A stretch of DNA of 64,000 nucleotides from contig JACPTZ010000091.1 of NCBI GenBank assembly GCA_016192525.1, forward strand, positions 124,001-188,000. Direction: 5' to 3'. This stretch comes from Planctomycetota bacterium (GTDB lineage Bacteria; Planctomycetota; MHYJ01; JACPTZ01). Position 1 is the stretch's first letter. Every line of letters starts with the position of its first letter. This document shows, in pieces, positions 41,672-50,228 of the stretch. The notes under the pieces are model-generated. The model saw only the letters and a list, made by a program, of their open reading frames with translations, searched no databases and was not told the origin of the DNA. Both the position numbers and the translations under genes were made by a program.

Positions 41672-43024
41672 CTATCGAAAGAAGACGAGGGTGATTACGA
41701 TGAAGAGCGGGACGAGCACGGCCGTCGACCAGGCCATATAGCCGAAGAAGGAGGGCATCTTCACGCCGGACTCTTCCGCCACCGCCTTCACCATGAAGTT
41801 GGGGCCGTTCCCGATGTAGGTGTTGGCCCCCATGAAGACCGCCCCGCAGGAGATGGCCGTGAGGAGGGCGGGCCCGCCCGCCGCATCGAGGAGATTCCCG
41901 AGATGGGAGGCGTCGACGTGGAGCAGTCCGCAGGCCAGGGCGGAGAAGGTGAGATAGGTCGGGGCGTTGTCGAGGAAGCTGGAGAGCATCCCTGTGGCCC
42001 AGAAGAACTGCCAGGGTTCGGTGACGCCCATCTCCCCCCCCCGGGCTTCGAGAATGAGAAGCGCCGGGACCATCGTGGCGAAGATCCCGGCGAACAGGAC
42101 CGCCACCTCGATGATCGGGCCGTAGGTGAACCGGTTCGCCTCGCGCACCTCTTTCCTGGTGGTGCTGAGGGAGGCCTCCGCCATCGCGAGCATCGCGATC
42201 ACCTGCACGATCTTCTGCGTGTCCGGGCTCCAGCCGGCCCGGTTCCCGTACCACCCGGCGAAGAAGATCGCCGCCACCACCCCGAGGAGCCAGACCACGT
42301 TCAGCCCCCCCTCGATCCGGATCGGGACCGCGGCCTTCTCGACCTCCTCGAACTGCGATCCGGGCCGCTCCTTCTCCTCCACGGCCAGGCGGTGCTGGTC
42401 GTAGAGGTTGAAGAGAATCAGCAGCACCACGCAGGCGACGAGCCACTGCGGGGCGAGCCGCAGCGTCCACTCGAAGGGAACCCCGCGGAGGAAGCCGAGA
42501 AAGAGCGGCGGGTCGCCGAGGGGGGTGAGCGATCCCCCGATGTTCGAGACGAGGAAGATGAAGAAGACCACGATGTGGGCCTTGTCGCGACGCGACTCGT
42601 TGGCGCGAAGCAGGGGCCGGATGAGGAGCATCGAGGCGCCGGTGGTCCCGATCACGCTCGCCAGCAGGGTGCCGATCGCCAGCAACCCGGTGTTGGCGAG
42701 CGGCGTCCCCGAAAGCGACCCGCGAACGTAGATCCCGCCGCTGATGATGTACAGCGAGGCGAGGAGCGTGAGGAAGGCGGCGTACTCCTTCGCGGTGTTC
42801 GCCAGCTCGTGCCTTCCCCCGTCCAGGATGAATCCGAAGTAGATCAGGATGGGCAGGGCGCAGAGAAGGCTGACGATTCCCTTGTTGCGGTTGTGCTCCC
42901 ACCATTTCGGGACGGCAAGCGGGAGGATCGCGATCGCGAGAAGAAGCGAGGCGAACGGCACGACGGACCAGAGGGGGAGACTCAGGCCCAGGCCCTCGTG
43001 GGCCAGGTGATCGGCGGGTTCCAT
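41672..43024 (-). CDS. Sodium:proton antiporter-like membrane carrier (NhaD/CitM-type)
   Basis: The 450-residue polytopic inner-membrane protein has about 11-12 hydrophobic segments. Conserved lines include SVIGTTGASMLLIRPLLRANESRRDKAHIVVFFIFLVSNIGGSLTPLGDPPLFLGFLRGVPF and, near the end, GMLSSFLDNAPTYLTF and MGANTYIGNGPNFMVKAVAEESGVKMPSFFGYM. These are typical of the ion transporter superfamily with NhaD Na+/H+ antiporters and citrate carriers; many such genes are annotated as sodium:proton antiporter. It follows mcsB with a 19-base gap, so the two are probably co-transcribed. The ion specificity is not proven. Confidence 0.82.
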   Translation of the reverse strand: MEPADHLAHEGLGLSLPLWSVVPFASLLLAIAILPLAVPKWWEHNRNKGIVSLLCALPILIYFGFILDGGRHELANTAKEYAAFLTLLASLYIISGGIYVRGSLSGTPLANTGLLAIGTLLASVIGTTGASMLLIRPLLRANESRRDKAHIVVFFIFLVSNIGGSLTPLGDPPLFLGFLRGVPFEWTLRLAPQWLVACVVLLILFNLYDQHRLAVEEKERPGSQFEEVEKAAVPIRIEGGLNVVWLLGVVAAIFFAGWYGNRAGWSPDTQKIVQVIAMLAMAEASLSTTRKEVREANRFTYGPIIEVAVLFAGIFATMVPALLILEARGGEMGVTEPWQFFWATGMLSSFLDNAPTYLTFSALACGLLHVDASHLGNLLDAAGGPALLTAISCGAVFMGANTYIGNGPNFMVKAVAEESGVKMPSFFGYMAWSTAVLVPLFIVITLVFFR

Positions 43025-43043
43025 GGTGAGGTCTCAGGGAGGG

Positions 43044-44132
43044 TCATTGAGCGTCGGTAACCCGGGCCAGGCGCTTCCGGAACACCTCCGCCCGGACCAC
43101 ATCGCGCTCCTCCGGCTTGAGCGGCCGCTGGGCTTCCTTCTGAAGGTGGGCCGGCTGGGTGGCGATGAACAGATCGTTCACGATCTTGATCGAGAGGCCG
43201 GGGATCACGCTGTGCGGTTTCTCCGGCGTCCCGAGGTTCAGTCCGAGGCGAACCATCGAGAGCAGCCTCAACATCTCCTCCGAGGAGAGCGTCCGGGCGT
43301 GCCGGAGCAGGCCGAAGGAGCGCCAGATCTTGTCCTCCAGCTCGTTCCGGTTCTCGGCCATGAGCCGCTGCCGCATGTCGCGCTCGTACTTGACGATCTC
43401 CGGAACGACCCGCTGGAGTTCGTCGATGATCTGGGCCTCGGAGCGGCCGAGCGTCACCTGGTTCGAGACCTGGAAGAAATCGCCGAGCGCCTGCGTCCCT
43501 TCGCCGTACAGGCCGCGGACGGCGTACCGCATCTGGGCGAGCGCGTTGAAGAACTTCTCCACCTGCTTCGCGAGGACCAGCGCGGGAATGTGGAGCATCG
43601 CCGACACACGCATCCCGGTCCCGACATTCGTCGGGCAGGCGGTCAGATAGCCGTACTTGGGATGGAACGAGAACGGCAGTTCGCCTTCGAGGGATCGCTC
43701 GATCGACTCCACCTCCGCAGCCGCCTCCTCCGGCTGAAATCCCGAACGCAGGACCTGAATCCGGAGGTGGTCCTCCTCGTTCACCATGATGCTGACGGTT
43801 TCCTTGCGGCCGATGGCGACGCCGCGGTCCCCCTCCCCATCCGCCAGCTCGCGCGAGATCAGGTGACGCTCGACGAGCACCACGCGGTCGACCGGTTCCA
43901 CCCCCTCCAGACAGACGTAGCGGAGTCCGCGAAGCGTTTTCGACGACTCGACCTTGCGCCGGACGATCGACGCCAGGTCGCGCTTCGAATCGGGGGTGGC
44001 CTTGAGGTGGAAGGGAAAACCCTGGATGTTGCGGGCGAGCCGGACGCGGGTGGACATCACCACGTCGGCGTCCGGGCCGGTGCCCTTGAGCCACTCGCCG
44101 GAGTCGGTCAGGATTTCCGAGAAGTCGACCAT
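43044..44132 (-). CDS. mcsB: McsB protein arginine kinase
   Basis: McsB phosphorylates arginine residues and marks proteins for ClpCP degradation in Gram-positive bacteria. The 362 residues match the ATP:guanido phosphotransferase family: VVMSTRVRLARNIQGFPF, the active-site region ACPTNVGTGMRVSAMLHIPALV (Cys166), NEEDHLRIQ and SLEGELPFSFHPKYGYLT. A C-terminal pArg-binding region follows. Its helper McsA is encoded upstream on the same strand, separated by 283 bases holding a palindromic element. No ctsR or clpC is nearby, unlike the Bacillus operon. Confidence 0.93.
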   Translation of the reverse strand: MVDFSEILTDSGEWLKGTGPDADVVMSTRVRLARNIQGFPFHLKATPDSKRDLASIVRRKVESSKTLRGLRYVCLEGVEPVDRVVLVERHLISRELADGEGDRGVAIGRKETVSIMVNEEDHLRIQVLRSGFQPEEAAAEVESIERSLEGELPFSFHPKYGYLTACPTNVGTGMRVSAMLHIPALVLAKQVEKFFNALAQMRYAVRGLYGEGTQALGDFFQVSNQVTLGRSEAQIIDELQRVVPEIVKYERDMRQRLMAENRNELEDKIWRSFGLLRHARTLSSEEMLRLLSMVRLGLNLGTPEKPHSVIPGLSIKIVNDLFIATQPAHLQKEAQRPLKPEERDVVRAEVFRKRLARVTDAQ

Positions 44133-44227
44133 GCGTGACGGTTCCCGGGAACGAGATATGATCGAAACTCTGCCCGCGGTGATGGTTCTTCAAACGACGC
44201 CCGCGATGCCCGATGATCGCCTCAGGG

Positions 44228-44366
44228 TGTCATTCCGAGACGCCGCGCGCCGTTCAGGCGGGCGTCGAGGAATCCGAACGAAAGCCTGCATCGCCCCGCG
44301 AATGGGGCGCGTTCCCGCCAGATTCCTCTCGTCGCGCCAAACGACGGCGCGACGCTCGGAATGACA
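44228..44366. repeat. Palindromic element between mcsA and mcsB
   Basis: TGTCATTCCGAG (44228-44239) and CTCGGAATGACA (44355-44366) are the ends, with inner GAGGAATCCG/GATTCCTC arms. It is a different family from R1 (CATCCTGAGC) but built in the same way. Confidence 0.65.
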
Positions 44367-44415
44367 TGAATTCATGCGAGTCGCGGCGCGGGACCGCCCC
44401 AACCCGTATCATGGA

Positions 44416-44946
44416 CTACTCCCCCCCCTCCATCGCGTCCTTCAGCTGCTTGATCCGGTCGCGCACGGCCGCCGCCTTCTCGTAGAATTCCTGCTGAACC
44501 AGGCTCGCCAGATCGGTCTCCAGCCGCCGCAGTTCCGCCAGCCGGGAGATCTCCTCCTGCGCCTTGCCGCCCGGGCTGGTGGGGGTCTTGCCGGTGTGCT
44601 GGATGCGGCCGTGAACGCGCTCGATCAGTTTCGGAAAGTTCTCCGAGGCGCTGAAGACGGTGTAGTCGTGGGCGCAGCCGAACCGGGCACGGGCGGCGAA
44701 CTCGGCATAGGTGAGGCCGCACTCGGGGCACTTCAGGTCCTCAAGTTCCGCCGTCTGGCGGCCGGCCACCTGCTGGGCCTTGAGCAGCCCGCCGAGCAGG
44801 TCCTCGATCGACATCTTGACGTTGTACGTGACCCCCTTCTTGGCGGCGCACGCCTCGCAAAGGTGCGTCTCCTTCTTGAGGTTCGCCTGCGATATCTCCG
44901 CCAGGTGAACCGTTGCTTGCGACTGATGGCAGGCTTCACACAGCAT
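44416..44946 (-). CDS. mcsA: McsA-like zinc-finger activator protein (UvrB/UvrC motif)
   Basis: The 176-residue protein begins with the first of several CxxC zinc-binding pairs (MLCEACHQSQATVHLAE, HLCEACAAKKG, LKCPECGLTYAEF). It ends with a UvrB/UvrC motif (ELRRLETDLASLVQQEFYEKAAAVRDRIKQLKDAME). This is the layout of McsA, which activates McsB and senses metal or thiol stress. The ATG at 44946 directly precedes the first zinc pair. It is the upstream partner of mcsB. Confidence 0.9.
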   Translation of the reverse strand: MLCEACHQSQATVHLAEISQANLKKETHLCEACAAKKGVTYNVKMSIEDLLGGLLKAQQVAGRQTAELEDLKCPECGLTYAEFAARARFGCAHDYTVFSASENFPKLIERVHGRIQHTGKTPTSPGGKAQEEISRLAELRRLETDLASLVQQEFYEKAAAVRDRIKQLKDAMEGGE

Positions 44947-44984
44947 GTGGATGGAGTCCGAAGTCAAAAGTCGAACGTCAAGAG

Positions 44985-45184
44985 TCCGGAGGTACGGGGT
45001 TACCGTCCCATTGTCATCCTGAGCCTCGGCCGCAGGCCGAGGCGAAGGATCACCAGAGTGTACGGTTCGCAGACTCCTACGCTGGTGATCCCTCGCTCGG
45101 CCGGCCAAACGCCCGTCCGCCATCTGTGTGGCGGAGCGGCCGGCTGAGCTCAGGATGACAATGCGGCAACCTCGTACGTCCGGA
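44985..45184. repeat. R1 palindromic element with long inverted ends (copy 3)
   Basis: The ends TCCGGASGTACGRGGTT and their complement enclose TGTCATCCTGAGC (45012-45024) and GCTCAGGATGACA (45148-45160). The element fills most of the gap between mcsA and the HPS-RraA gene. No target duplication is visible. Confidence 0.65.
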
Positions 45185-45236
45185 AATTCAGGACAGTCCG
45201 CTGACTACGGACTATCGACCTTCGACTTCCCGACCT

Positions 45237-46556
45237 CTACGTTCCTTCTGCGATACGCTTCTCCCACTTCACGAGCTCCGCCACCTCGGCCAGCGAGGAG
45301 TTGGCCCGGATCTCCGCGCGGAGGCGGTTCTCGCGTTCGAGCACGTCCATCGCCCGGTTCGCCACTTCCACGGCCTTCGCCGAAGGGACGCGGACCAGGC
45401 CGTTGTCGTCGCCGATGATCCAGTCGCCCGGGGCCACCTCCATCCCCTCGATCTTGAGATTCACGCCCGTCTCGCCGAATCCCTTCGGCTCGCCCGCGTT
45501 CGGCGTTACATGCCGGGCGAAGGCGGTGAATCCGATCTTGCGGATGTCCTCGATGTCCCGGATCGCGCCGTAGATGACCACGCCCGCGATCTTCTTCTGA
45601 AGCGCGCTCTCCGAGGCGAGTTCACCCCAGACCGCCGGGGGGAGACCGCCGGCGTCGATGACGAGGACGTCGCCCGGCTTCGCGAGGTCGATCGACTCCA
45701 CCGGCTTCGCCCAGTCGCCGGGATAGGTCCGCACGGTGAACGCGGGGCCGCAGAGGCGCTTTCCCGGCGTGACGCACGGGATGCCGTAGATGACGCCGCC
45801 GCGGTGCATCGCGTCGGAGAGATTCGGGGTGGAGACGCGCTCGAAGATCTCGCGGATCGCGCCAGCCGACTTCCTCTTGTAGAGCGAGGTCTGCACCGCC
45901 TCGAGGGTGTCGATCGCGTGGCGGATGTCGCGCGCCGCCTTCTCGGCATCCATCGACTTCGTGATAGCGCCGCCGACGATCACGATGTCCGCCCCGGCGC
46001 GCACGGCCTCCGGTGCGCTCTCGGAGTGGAACCCGCCCGCCGCGGCCACCGGGAGATTTGTGGCGGCGCGGACCTTGCGCAGGAGGTCGAACGGGGCCTC
46101 GCCCCGCATCTGGGCGTCGATCGGGATGTGGATGCCGACGTGGTGCGCCCCCCACTCCTCGCACTTCTTCGCGAGGGCGGCGGGATCGGTGACCTCGAGG
46201 AGGTCGACGCAGATGTCGATCCCGTAGTTGCGCCCGGCCTCGATGCACTCCAGGATCGACGCCTCGCTCGCGGCCCCCATGACGGTGGCCACGTTGGCGC
46301 CCGCCTTCGCCGCGGCCTCCATTTCGCACCGGCCGGCGTCCATGGTCTTGAGGTCGGCGACGATCGTGTGTTTGGGAAACTCGGCGCGGAGGGCTCGGAC
46401 GGAGTCGAGTCCGGCGCTCTTCACGAGGGGGGTGCCGACTTCGATCCAGTCGGCCCCGCCCTTCACGGCCTCGCGGGCGCACTTGAGGGCGCGGTTCAGT
46501 TCGAGGAAATCGAGGGCCACCTGCAGGATGGGCTTCTGGGGTGTCTTCGCGGCCAT
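45237..46556 (-). CDS. Bifunctional 3-hexulose-6-phosphate synthase / RraA-family protein
   Basis: The N-terminal half (about residues 1-212) is an orotidine-phosphate-decarboxylase-fold 3-hexulose-6-phosphate synthase: QVALDFLELNRAL, ADWIEVGTPLVKSAGLDSVRAL, HTIVADLKTMDAG, AAAGGFHSESAPEAVRAGADIVIVGGAIT. It would join formaldehyde to ribulose 5-phosphate, or run in reverse to supply pentose. The C-terminal half (about residues 225-439) is RraA/demethylmenaquinone methyltransferase-like: STPNLSDAMHRGG, GDVLVIDAGG, WGELASESALQKKIAGVVIYGAIRDIEDI. This fusion is known in several bacteria and archaea. No hexulose-phosphate isomerase is nearby. The upstream gap 46557-47083 shows no convincing gene. 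Confidence 0.92.
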   Translation of the reverse strand: MAAKTPQKPILQVALDFLELNRALKCAREAVKGGADWIEVGTPLVKSAGLDSVRALRAEFPKHTIVADLKTMDAGRCEMEAAAKAGANVATVMGAASEASILECIEAGRNYGIDICVDLLEVTDPAALAKKCEEWGAHHVGIHIPIDAQMRGEAPFDLLRKVRAATNLPVAAAGGFHSESAPEAVRAGADIVIVGGAITKSMDAEKAARDIRHAIDTLEAVQTSLYKRKSAGAIREIFERVSTPNLSDAMHRGGVIYGIPCVTPGKRLCGPAFTVRTYPGDWAKPVESIDLAKPGDVLVIDAGGLPPAVWGELASESALQKKIAGVVIYGAIRDIEDIRKIGFTAFARHVTPNAGEPKGFGETGVNLKIEGMEVAPGDWIIGDDNGLVRVPSAKAVEVANRAMDVLERENRLRAEIRANSSLAEVAELVKWEKRIAEGT

Positions 46557-47083
46557 GGAAGCGAGGATATCAGCGGCGGAAGCGGGGGGTCAAGGGGTTT
46601 CGGCACGCGGCACGGACACGACGAGGGAGGGGGCGAGGATGTCGGGTCCGGACTGGCTCTGAGGCGCTCGAATGACGAATGCGGAATGACGAACATCGGC
46701 GGACCCTCACCGGGCCGCACGCGCCAGCGGGAGGCTGACGTTGAGGGGACGTCGAATCCGACTCACCCGGAGGACGTAGACGCTTCCCGCGTTGTCGTCC
46801 GCTTGCCCCGTCTTCGCCATAATCAGGCCTTCACGCAGGCAAGCTCGAAATCTCCGCGGGATGATAGCCCGAGCCGGCTCCGCGATCAAGCGCGTGCCTC
46901 AATCCTGGCCGTCGTCCCGGAGCCGTGCGATGCGCATCTCTTGACCCGTGTCTCCGGCGGGGATAGATTCCGAGCCTTCGCCCGTGCCGCATCACTCAGT
47001 GCTCCCTATGCGCCTCCGTGGTCCCGGGTGGGTGAGGAGACACGGAAGCAGTGAGGCACGAAGGACAGCAACAGAGGTTGCCG
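46557..47083. other. Gene-poor stretch before glmU
   Basis: I see no supported gene. A 60-codon minus-strand frame (46707-46889) has no recognisable family and is not called. The gap separates the minus-strand mcsA/HPS-RraA block from the plus-strand housekeeping block, so it should contain promoters for both, but none is clear. Confidence 0.4.
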
Positions 47084-48481
47084 ATGCCGAGCCGCAAGAC
47101 CAGGCCGCACGCCGCGAGCAAGCCGGTCGAACCCTCGCCGGGCCCCCCGGGAGCCCCGGGCGCCGTTGGCGCGGCGCGCCCCAACGTCGCACAGGCTGGA
47201 AAGCCGGTGCTGCCGAGTGGGCCGCGCGTCGCCGCGGTCATCCTCGCCGCGGGAAAGGGCGTGCGGCTCAAATCCTCCCGCGCCAAGGTGCTCCACGAGG
47301 TTGCCGGGCGGCCCGTGCTCGACTACGTCCTCGACGCCGTCGAGCAGGCCGGCATCACCGACGTCTATGTGGTCATCGGCCACGAGGCCGAGACGGTCAA
47401 GGGACGCTTCTCCACCCGGCCGGTGAAGTGGATCCCCCAGCCGGAGCAGCGCGGGACCGCCGATGCCGTCCGGTGCTGCGAGCCCGCCCTCGGCACATGG
47501 CCGGGGGAGATGATCGTCCTGGTCGGCGATGACCCGCTCATCCGACCCGAGACGATCCAGGCCCTGCTCGCGGCGCATCGCGCCGAAAAGGCCACGGTCA
47601 CGGTCGTCACCGGGGTCGTCGAGAACGCCTCGGGCTACGGCCGCGTGGTCCGCGACAGGAAGGGCCATGTCGAGGCCATCGTCGAGGAGCGCGACGCGGA
47701 CGCCGCCACGAAGAAGATCCGCGAGATCAACTCCGGCATCTACGCGTTCAACGCCCGCGCCTGCTTCGCCCACCTCCGCCGCGTGAAGCCCAGCGCCTCG
47801 AACGGCGAGTACTACCTCACCGAGGTGGTCCGCCTCGCCCTCGCGGCGAAACAGCGCGTCGTCGCCTACGAGGCGCCCGACGCCGCCGAAGTCCTCGGCA
47901 TCAACACTTGCGCCGATCTCGCGCAGGCGGGCCGGATCATCCGGCAGCGGATCATGGACCGGCATCTCGCGAACGGGGTGATCGTCGTCGATCCCGCCTC
48001 CACATACATAGAAGACGGCGTGATCATCGGCCCCGAGACGGTCATCCTCCCCTACTCCGTCATTCACCGCGGGGCGAGCATCGGCTCTCACTGCGAGGTG
48101 GGCCCCTTTGCGCACCTCCGCAACGGCGCCCGACTCTCCGACCACGCCGAGATCGGAAACTTCGTCGAGGTGAAGAACACCGACGTGGGCTCTCACACCA
48201 AGGCCAAGCACCTCACCTACCTCGGCGACGCGGTGATCGGTCGGAACGTGAACATCGGGGCGGGGACGATCACCGCGAACTACGACGGCAAGCGCAAGAA
48301 CCGGACGGTGATCGAGGATGAGGCCTCGACGGGGAGCGGGACGGTCCTCGTTGCCCCGGTGAAGATGGGCCGCGGCTCATCCACGGGGGCGGGCGCCATC
48401 GTGACCCGCGGGCACGACGTCGCGCCCGGGGACACGGTGGTGGGCGTGCCGGCGAGAAGCATGCGGGGAAAGGGAGGATAG
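47084..48481 (+). CDS. glmU: Bifunctional GlmU: UDP-GlcNAc pyrophosphorylase / glucosamine-1-phosphate acetyltransferase
   Basis: GlmU makes UDP-N-acetylglucosamine for peptidoglycan and lipopolysaccharide. After an unusual 50-residue N-terminal extension comes the uridyltransferase domain (VILAAGKGVRLKSSRAKVLHEVAGRPVLDYVLD, EQRGTADAV, VGDDPLI, GYGRVVRD). A left-handed beta-helix acetyltransferase domain follows (VEVKNTDVGSHTKAKHLTYLGDAVIGRNVNIGAGTITANYDGKRKNRTVI). The extension is Pro/Ala/Arg-rich and is partly encoded by a repeat unit (47188-47212), so it is probably not functional. Start ATG 47084 is a guess between GTG 47051 and internal starts. It heads the housekeeping cluster with prs. 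Confidence 0.92.
   Translation: MPSRKTRPHAASKPVEPSPGPPGAPGAVGAARPNVAQAGKPVLPSGPRVAAVILAAGKGVRLKSSRAKVLHEVAGRPVLDYVLDAVEQAGITDVYVVIGHEAETVKGRFSTRPVKWIPQPEQRGTADAVRCCEPALGTWPGEMIVLVGDDPLIRPETIQALLAAHRAEKATVTVVTGVVENASGYGRVVRDRKGHVEAIVEERDADAATKKIREINSGIYAFNARACFAHLRRVKPSASNGEYYLTEVVRLALAAKQRVVAYEAPDAAEVLGINTCADLAQAGRIIRQRIMDRHLANGVIVVDPASTYIEDGVIIGPETVILPYSVIHRGASIGSHCEVGPFAHLRNGARLSDHAEIGNFVEVKNTDVGSHTKAKHLTYLGDAVIGRNVNIGAGTITANYDGKRKNRTVIEDEASTGSGTVLVAPVKMGRGSSTGAGAIVTRGHDVAPGDTVVGVPARSMRGKGG
47188..47212. repeat. R3-type repeat unit inside the glmU 5' region
   Basis: GCACAGGCTGGAAAGCCGGTGC matches the inner repeat of the MITE at 16469-16595. Here it lies in frame within the N-terminal extension of GlmU, just before the first catalytic motif. 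Confidence 0.55.
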
Positions 48482-48542
48482 CCGCCGAAGGCGCTGAAAA
48501 CACTGAAACGGAGGAATGAGGGGGACAACCACAGAGACTAAG

Positions 48543-48721
48543 AGCGCCTATCAGAATGACCGCCGTGGCATGTCATCCTGAGGCCGCCCCGCAGCACGTG
48601 CTGCGGGGCCGAAGGATCACCGGTCTGGAACCGGCTGAGCGCTGAGCTGGTGATCCTTCGCTTCGCCCGCCAAACGGAGGCGGGCGAAGCTCAGGATGAC
48701 AAGTTCATTCTGATAGGCGCT
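48543..48721. mobile_element. R1 MITE with 5-bp target duplication (copy 4)
   Basis: The terminal inverted repeats AGCGCCTATCAGAATGA and TCATTCTGATAGGCGCT are exact over 17 bp. They are flanked by CTAAG on both sides (48538-48542 and 48722-48726). The core is the R1 pair TGTCATCCTGAGG / GCTCAGGATGACA. Confidence 0.75.
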
Positions 48722-48772
48722 CTAAGAACAACAACGGACATTAACTGAAACAACAACAGATGGGGTAGGTGA

Positions 48773-48948
48773 CCGGGTGGCCCGCCCCGCAGGGGCGGGC
48801 GCGACGCCGCAGGCGTCGCGCAGAAGCCTCACCCGAGGCTCTGAACGGAGAAAGACGGTTGCCATCGCCCGAGTCTTGGTTGGTGGCTTCTTGTCGCCCC
48901 GTAGCGCGTGCTACGGGGCGACCCCGTCCTTCGGGCCGGGCCACCCGG
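48773..48948. repeat. Second palindromic element between glmU and prs
   Basis: CCGGGTGGCCCG (48773-48784) and its complement CGGGCCACCCGG close an approximately 176-bp element with internal GC stems (CGACGCCGCAGGCGTCG and CCCCGTAGCGCGTGCTACGGGG). The 685-bp gap 48482-49166 contains this, the R1 MITE and one R2 repeat, and no gene. Confidence 0.6.
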
Positions 48949-49020
48949 GATGAGCCGATGCCGCCAGAAGTTCATTGACGAAAGGCCCCCCGATGGAGAT
49001 AATGCGCGGCCCAATGCGGG

Positions 49021-49125
49021 GGCGGGTGCCGACCGGTTCCGCGGACCTCGACCGTCGTTGATCGCGCCTGCGTCATTGGATTGAGTCGCGTTCTTTCTGC
49101 AACCATGAGGTCGGGACCCGCCCGG
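49021..49125. repeat. R2 inverted-repeat element (copy 2 of 3), before prs
   Basis: Same ends as at 4069-4174: GGCGGGTGCCGACCGG and GGTCGGGACCCGCCCGG. Located 41 bases upstream of the prs start. Confidence 0.65.
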
Positions 49126-49166
49126 TGGCCGCTCTCGGGGCCTGCCCGGGCCCGTCCAGGTGACAC

Positions 49167-50108
49167 ATGACGCGCCGAAACACCATGATGGTCTTCTCGG
49201 GAAACGCCAACCGCGGGCTCGCGGGCCGGATCTGCGAGCACCTCGGCATCCCCGTCGGCAACATCTCCTGTTCGCGGTTCCCGGACGGCGAGTGCGACGT
49301 CAAGATCGACGAGGACATCCGCGGCGCGGATCTCTTCCTCGTCCAGTCCACCTGTCCGCCGGTGAACGACCACCTCATGGAACTCCTCGCGATGATCGAC
49401 TGCGCGAGGCGGGCCTCCGCGGACCGGATCACCGCCGTCATCCCCTACTTCGGCTACGCCCGGCAGGACCGCAAGGCCGAAGGACGCGTCCCGATCACCG
49501 CCAAACTGGTGGCCAATCTCCTCTGCGCGGCCGGCGCGAACCGAATCCTCACGATGGACCTCCACGCCGCCCAGATCCAGGGCTTCTTCGACATCCCGGT
49601 GGACCACCTCTTCGCCTCGCCCGTCCTGGTGGACCACTTCCGCAAGAAGGAACTCGGGCAGCTGTCGCTCCTCAGCCCGGACGTCGGCTCGATCAAGATG
49701 TGCCGCGCCTACGCGAAACGGCTGAACGCCGGCCTGGCGATCTGCGACAAGCGCCGTTCGGGCAGCCAGGAAACCGAGGTCATGCACGTCATCGGCGACA
49801 TCAAGGGCAAGAACGTCATCATCGCCGACGACCTGATCTCCACCGCCGCCTCCATCACCGAAGCCGCGCGGACGGCGTGGGACCGCGGCGCGCGCGACGT
49901 CTTCATGACGGCCACGCACCCCGTGCTGTGCGGGCCCGCCATGGACCGGCTGGTCAAGGCCAGGGTCCACGAATGCGTGGTGACCGACACCATCCCGCTC
50001 GGCGAAAAGAGGCTGGAGACCCTGCATGTCCTCAGCGTGGCCGGGCTCTTCGCCGAGGCGATCAAGCGCATCCACAAGAGTGAGTCGGTGAGTTCGCTGT
50101 TTCTCTAG
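49167..50108 (+). CDS. prs: Ribose-phosphate pyrophosphokinase
   Basis: PRPP synthase transfers pyrophosphate from ATP to ribose 5-phosphate in the cytoplasm, feeding nucleotide, His and Trp synthesis. The 313 residues contain the expected elements: FSGNANRGLAGRICEHLG, SRFPDGECDVKIDEDIRG, PYFGYARQDRK (flexible loop with the catalytic Arg/Lys), MDLHAAQIQGFFDIPVDHL (metal-binding His-Asp) and the PRPP-binding loop VIIADDLISTAASI. It is followed by rplY, an order found in many bacteria. Confidence 0.96.
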   Translation: MTRRNTMMVFSGNANRGLAGRICEHLGIPVGNISCSRFPDGECDVKIDEDIRGADLFLVQSTCPPVNDHLMELLAMIDCARRASADRITAVIPYFGYARQDRKAEGRVPITAKLVANLLCAAGANRILTMDLHAAQIQGFFDIPVDHLFASPVLVDHFRKKELGQLSLLSPDVGSIKMCRAYAKRLNAGLAICDKRRSGSQETEVMHVIGDIKGKNVIIADDLISTAASITEAARTAWDRGARDVFMTATHPVLCGPAMDRLVKARVHECVVTDTIPLGEKRLETLHVLSVAGLFAEAIKRIHKSESVSSLFL

Positions 50109-50228
50109 TCCGGGAATTCTGCCGCCGGCCCGCGACGCGGGCCCCGGAACAACTCCAGGCGTGTTCCCTCAGGGTCGCGCGGCGCCGCGGTGCGGTCGGC
50201 CGGTCGGCGACCAGGAAAGGAGCCTCTC

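Noticed and set aside
46707-46889. Minus-strand 60-codon frame before glmU as a small gene
   Set aside because: No recognisable family, weak start context, and Arg-rich composition typical of chance frames in GC-rich DNA.
48543-48948. CRISPR-like array between glmU and prs
   Set aside because: The repeats are inverted and unrelated to each other, with no regular direct repeat-spacer spacing and no cas genes.
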